DNA from: Lentisphaeria bacterium
GTDB lineage: Bacteria > Verrucomicrobiota > Lentisphaeria > Victivallales > Victivallaceae
NCBI GenBank assembly: GCA_022009855.1
Contig: CP091727.1
Coordinates: 3,472,001-3,536,000, forward strand
Direction of reading: 5' to 3'
DNA length: 64,000 nucleotides
The notes below the pieces were generated by a model, which did no database searches, had not been told where the DNA came from, and saw nothing but the letters and a program-made list of their open reading frames with translations. Shown piece by piece: positions 60,475 through 64,000 of the stretch. A program made the translations under genes and the position numbers. Each line of letters opens with the position of its first letter. The first letter of the stretch is position 1.

Positions 60475-61213
60475 TTAACAGTTGAATGGAACGGGCGGGG
60501 CGAGGCGGCGGAGGATGGATTCCATGCAGCGGTGCACCGCCGGGAGCGTCTCTTCCGCCGTGGTGCGCGACTCCATGCCGAAGCCGAGGGTGGCGGCGGG
60601 GAATCCGGGTGGCTCCACCAGTCCGCCTACGATCCACATCGCCTGCCGTTCGCTGTAAAACACGGTGTGGCGCAATGCGTGGAGGGTGTCCAGTTCCGCC
60701 AGAAATTCTTTTTCCGTGGAGAAGCGCTTCGGTATCTTCGTCTGCCGGAGAATCCGGAGACGTTCCGTTTCCGGTGCGGCGGCAAGCAGCAGAAGTTCAG
60801 TGGCGTTCTCCTCCAGGTCCCAGGTGTGGCCGATGAAATCGCCCACCCGGGCTCCCCTGTGTGTGGCCGCACTGAAAGATCAGATAACGGCGGTCACGGT
60901 GCGCCACGGAGAGGTTGATCATCCGGCCGCCGAGTTCGGTCGAGAGTCTTCGAAGCTGCTCTCCGGCCGCCGCAACCAGCGTGTTGCAGCAGGTTTTCCG
61001 GCAGCCGTAGGCGGTCAACGCTGGGCCGCCGGTGTAGCCTGCCCGCCGCGAAACCTGCGTAAGATAACCGCGGTCGGTGAGGGTCTGCATCAATCGGACG
61101 CAGCTGCTCTGGTTGATGCCCAGCTTTTCCGAGGCGGTTTTCGGGGTGACCGCTTCGCCGTCCCGGGTGGAAACTAATTCCAGAAGATCGAGTGCTTTCT
61201 GCAGTGTTTTCAA
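60475..61213 (-). CDS. IclR-family transcriptional regulator (frameshifted, start uncertain)
   Basis: About 247 residues. The N-terminal winged helix is clear: LKTLQKALDLLELVSTRDGEAVTPKTASEKLGINQSSCVRLMQTLTDRGYLTQVSRRAGYTGGPAL. The effector domain has LRRLSTELGGRMINLSVAHRDRRYLIFQCG and, after a shift near 60855, HTWDLEENATELLLLAAAP, LAELDTLHALRHTVFYSER and GFPAATLGFGM, the IclR C-terminal pattern. No ATG with a ribosome site is found; a TTG at 61211-61213 begins LKTLQKALD and is my best guess, but a frame error near the start is possible. It likely controls the SIS gene behind it, perhaps in response to an amino-sugar. Confidence 0.7.
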
Positions 61214-61298
61214 AATAATTGCTTTATTTGAAATTATAATTTCTAAATATGCAATTAATATAGCCGTCGCCCGGCAGGAAGTCAAGGCCAAAGAGGAA

Positions 61299-61327
61299 TT
61301 GAAAAAAAGTGTTTTTTGTGGTATATT
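61299..61327 (+). promoter_or_regulatory. Sigma-70 type promoter for the retropepsin/7TM/ATP-grasp operon
   Basis: TTGAAA at 61299-61304 and TATATT at 61322-61327, 17-base spacer, 52 bases before the ATG at 61379. TTTGAGGAGG is the ribosome site. Confidence 0.6.
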
Positions 61328-61378
61328 ATAAGATATTTTCTGACCGGGGAGCGTTAATTGTTTGAGGAGGTTCTGAAA

Positions 61379-61903
61379 ATGAAATGGCTTTTTCTGCTTT
61401 TCCCGGCGACGGCACTGCTGTTTGCCGGATGTGAATCCGCAAAATCGGAATCCGGGGCGGTGCCGCAGAGTGCGGCGTCCATGCTCGGCGATCTGCCGCT
61501 CGGCATCATCGGCGAGAGCGAGGCGGTTTATCTGGAAGGGTTCGCCGTTCCATTCGAGGCGCGGGTCGACACCGGAGCGGCGACCAGCTCGATCGACGCG
61601 AGGAACATCCGCGCATTCGAGAGAGATGGGAAAAAATGGGTGGCGTTTCAAATCGTCAGCCGCGGCGAGAAACTCAGCCGTAGTTATGAGCTGCCCGTGG
61701 AGCGTGTCGCTTCGATCAAGCGACACGGCGCCGGTTCCATGCAGCGTTACACGGTGCTGCTGACGTTCCGAATCGGTCATCTCACGCTGGAGCGGGAGTT
61801 CACGCTGGCCGACCGGAGCCATTTTGAATATCCTGTGCTGTTGGGACGCAATGTCATCAACGGTCTGGCGGCGGTCGATCCGTCGCGTCGCAATGTATTG
61901 TAA
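61379..61903 (+). CDS. Retropepsin-like lipoprotein (RimK-associated zinc/aspartic protease family)
   Basis: Intact 174 residues. A lipoprotein signal MKWLFLLFPATALLFAGC (lipobox FAGC, Cys18) is followed by the aspartic-protease-like core: VYLEGFAVPFEARVDTGAATSSIDARNI with the DTGA active-site motif (about residue 63), then FEYPVLLGRNVINGLAAVDPSR, where LLGRN is the second family motif. This is the COG4067 family, often annotated as an ATP-dependent zinc protease. It is known to be encoded next to an inactive transglutaminase/7TM protein and an ATP-grasp ligase, exactly as here. The first gene of that operon; the promoter is at 61299-61327. Confidence 0.9.
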   Translation: MKWLFLLFPATALLFAGCESAKSESGAVPQSAASMLGDLPLGIIGESEAVYLEGFAVPFEARVDTGAATSSIDARNIRAFERDGKKWVAFQIVSRGEKLSRSYELPVERVASIKRHGAGSMQRYTVLLTFRIGHLTLEREFTLADRSHFEYPVLLGRNVINGLAAVDPSRRNVL

Positions 61904-61923
61904 TTTCCGGAGGATTTCCGTTC

Positions 61924-63453
61924 ATGACCGATCATCATGGCCATCGTCGTCTGCTTTTTTTCGTCGTCGCACTCCTTTTTTTTGCTGACGGCAGGAGTGG
62001 TTTTTGTAAAGGTGCGTTATCTGGATTTCAGCTTGAGCGACCGGTCCTCCGTATTTTATCAGCTGGACGCGGCCGTCTCCTTCCAGGCGGTATCGGGGCA
62101 GCCGATTCATATTTCTCTCTCTCTGCCGGAGCTGACGCCGGGATATTATTTCTCTCTGGTGCCGGCGGGAGGGCGGAGATTTCAGATGAGGGAGGAAGAC
62201 GGCGACCGGCGGGCGGTGCTCAATCTTCCGCCGATGTCGGGTCGACAGACGGTCAACTGCCGGTTCCGAGTGGTGCCCGGCAGTGTGCCGGAACCGATGC
62301 TGCCGCCGCCGGAACACCGTTTCCCGGTATTGTCGGATGCGACGGCGGCGGCCTGTGATGCGGTGCTGGCAAAAGCGGATCCCGACCGGAGGCTCGCCCC
62401 GGAGCAGCTGATTCCTGCGTTGCTGCGGGAGCTGGGGAGCGTCTCTCCGGCAGAGCGGAAACTGCTCGCCGGGAAGAGCCGGAGCGGCGAGGGAACGCTT
62501 GCCGCCGCAATCACCGTGCTCGGCCGTTGCTGCATACCGGCGCGTCTGTTGCGCGGAATCAGCCTCGACGACCGCCGTCTGCAGCAGCAGCCGGTCGATT
62601 TTCTCGATGTCTACTTTGACGGCGAATGGCATATATTCCGGGCCAGCACCGGCAAACCGGGATTGCCGAAGGGGTTTTTGATCCTCCAGCGGGGCGGCAA
62701 ATCTCTGTTCGAACTCTCCGGCGGAAGCCACTCCTCGATCCGCTATTCGGTCACCCGGGTCCCGGCGGGGGCGGAGCGTCTGAACCGGATCCGCTCCCGG
62801 ATCATCGGCGAGCGGAGTTTCCCGAATCTGACGCTGTTCGCGCTGCCTGCGGCCACGCAGAACATGTTCCAGAAGCTGGCGTTGCTGCCGCTGGCGATTC
62901 TGCTGATCGTGGTGGCGCGCAACATCGTCGGCATTCCGACGATGGGGACCTTCATGCCGGTGCTGATTGCGATGGCCTTTCTGGAGATGAAACTGTTGCC
63001 CGGCATCGTCTGTTTTCTGCTGATCCTTTCGGTGGGGCTGGCGATCCGCTTCTGGCTGTCGAAGCTCAATCTGCTGATGGTGCCGCGAATTTCCGCGGTG
63101 GTGGTGGTGGTGATTCTGCTGATGCAGTTCATCAGCGTGGTCGCCAACGCGTTCCGGCTGCGCGACTTCATGGCGGTGACCTTCTTCCCCTCATCATCAT
63201 CGCGTGGACGATCGAGCGCGCCTCCACCACGTGGGAGGAGGACGGCGCCCGGAACACCCTCATGCAGCTCGGCGCGAGTCTGGCGATCGCGGCGGTCTGC
63301 TACCTCATTCTGTCGAACGGCTATCTGCAATATCTGCTCTACAGTTTCTCCGAACTCAATCTGGCGATTCTCGGCGTCATCCTGCTGCTGGGCACCTACA
63401 CCGGCTACCGGGTGACGGAACTGTTCCGCTTTCAACCGCTGGTGAAGCAATGA
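61924..63453 (+). CDS. Inactive transglutaminase fused to 7 TM helices (frameshifted)
   Basis: About 510 residues. One N-terminal membrane helix, then a periplasmic domain of about 230 residues with the outline of a transglutaminase-like fold (AAAITVLGRCCIPARLLRGISLDDRR, VDFLDVYFDGEWHIFRASTG), then seven hydrophobic helices (LALLPLAILLIVVARNIVGIPTMGTFMPVLIAMAFLEMK, GIVCFLLILSVGLAIRFWLS, ISAVVVVVILLMQFISVVANAF and onwards). This matches the 'inactive transglutaminase plus 7TM' family of the RimK-like amidoligase operons. The start at 61924 (GGAGGATTTCCGTTC before it) needs one shift in the T-run near 61975; another shift lies near 63190. Its stop overlaps the ATP-grasp start (ATGA). Confidence 0.85.
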
Positions 63454-64000
63454 AACTGCCGCGCTTCGTCTCTCCGCGTGCGCTTGCCGCGGCGGGGGTG
63501 CTGGGCATGAACCGGCGCAACTACAGCTACATCATGCGCTGCAACCGGCGGGCAGACTATCCGGATGTGGACGACAAACTGCGCACCAAGGAACTGGCGA
63601 TCCGTGCCGGAGTGACCACTGCTGAACTGGTTGGATGCATCCGGTTCCAGTTCGAGGTGCGGGAGTTCGGCAAACTGGTCGCGCCGGTGCCGGATTTCGT
63701 CATCAAGCCGGGGCATGGCAGCGGCGGGCGCGGGAATTCTGGTGATCAAGGAGCACGACGGAATCTGTTTTCGCAAGGCGAACGGCGCATTCTGCGACTA
63801 CGAGATGATTTACGAACACATTTCGAATATTTTAAGCGGTCTCTACAGCCTCGGCGGACAGGTGGATTACGCCCTGATCGAACGGTGCATCGATTTCTCC
63901 GACATCTACAGCCGTTTCAGCTATCAGGGGGTGCCGGATTGCGGCTGATCGTCTTCCGGGGGTATCCGGTGATGGCGATGATCCGGCTGGCCACTCGCGA
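63450..64000 (+). CDS. ATP-grasp ligase, alpha-L-glutamate ligase-like (partial, runs off the window)
   Basis: Third gene of the operon, cut by the window end after about 183 residues. SPRALAAAGVLGMNRRNYSYIMRCNRRADYPDVDDKLRTKELAIRAGVTTAELVG and PVPDFVIKPGHGSGGRGILVIKEHDG are typical of the RimK-like ATP-grasp proteins in these operons: KPGHGSGGRGI is the ATP-binding loop. Frame changes near 63735 (GGG) and 63945. RimK-type enzymes add amino acids such as glutamate to proteins or peptides. The conserved trio probably modifies a periplasmic or cytosolic peptide, with the membrane protein as a sensor; that is inference. Confidence 0.85.
   Translation, partial: MKLPRFVSPRALAAAGVLGMNRRNYSYIMRCNRRADYPDVDDKLRTKELAIRAGVTTAELVGCIRFQFEVREFGKLVAPVPDFVIKPGHGSGGRGNSGDQGARRNLFSQGERRILRLRDDLRTHFEYFKRSLQPRRTGGLRPDRTVHRFLRHLQPFQLSGGAGLRLIVFRGYPVMAMIRLATR

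Noticed and set aside
1..64000. rRNA, tRNA or riboswitch genes
   Set aside because: I saw no rRNA stretch, no convincing tRNA cloverleaf and no riboswitch-like leader while reading; without a covariance search I cannot exclude a tRNA in the longer spacers.

Overview
The window looks like chromosomal DNA of a Lentisphaerota bacterium (Victivallis-like, GC-rich, anaerobic gut or rumen type). The clues are pseudopilin proteins beginning FTLIELLIVIAIIAILAA, many glycoside hydrolases, strong GGAGG ribosome binding sites and an oxygen-sensitive 2-hydroxyacyl-CoA dehydratase type enzyme. This assignment is inferred from gene style only. A technical point governs the whole annotation: most long genes are split by one-base shifts, usually in or near homopolymer runs, including genes expected to be essential (coaD, tsaB). 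I read these as sequence errors. I therefore give each broken gene as one feature spanning all its pieces and state where the frame changes.

Layout. 1-6 kb: a minus-strand run with an activase/dehydratase fusion, a cupin, lysA, tsaB and a membrane protein. 6-12 kb: a SWIM/SNF2 helicase, a pyridoxal kinase, a sialidase-like protein and a transaldolase. 12-20 kb: two secreted proteins of unknown role, a GH28-type beta-helix enzyme and an ABC-F ATPase. 20-29 kb: carbohydrate locus A, made of an AraC regulator, a secreted beta-helix protein, a pseudopilin and a large glycosidase, followed by a convergent glutaminase-like enzyme. 29-32.5 kb: housekeeping genes acpS, a membrane-bound MerR-like protein, ribF, coaD and yceD. 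32.5-34.3 kb: a cassette of small phage-like genes (phospholipase-like protein, small membrane protein, YRDASG-repeat lipoprotein, stand-alone NrdD-type zinc domain, lipoprotein). 34.4-37.5 kb: two tandem secretin-like genes behind a candidate sigma-54 promoter. 37.8-40.4 kb: a 2-hydroxyacid dehydrogenase and a phosphohexomutase relative that lacks its catalytic residues.

40.5-50.1 kb: locus B, with an AraC regulator, a GH35 beta-galactosidase behind a consensus sigma-70 promoter, a pseudopilin and a GH42-like glycosidase that is cut by a 1.64-kb insertion sequence with a 12-bp target duplication. 50.5-56.1 kb: locus C, with a GntR/LacI regulator, a pseudopilin and a CBM9-bearing glycosidase. 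56.2-61.2 kb: a secreted ankyrin protein, a MurQ/GKRP-like SIS protein and its IclR regulator. 61.3-64 kb: the conserved trio of retropepsin-like lipoprotein, inactive transglutaminase with 7 TM helices, and ATP-grasp ligase, cut by the window end.

The main theme is polysaccharide use. GH28, Pectate_lyase_3, GH106-like and GH35 proteins would suit pectin or rhamnogalacturonan, though the substrate is inferred. The most notable pattern is that three independent loci share one order: regulator, (glycosidase), pseudopilin, large glycosidase, with the pseudopilin always directly before the large enzyme. Together with the orphan secretin pair, this may be an undescribed way of displaying or sensing polysaccharide at the cell surface.
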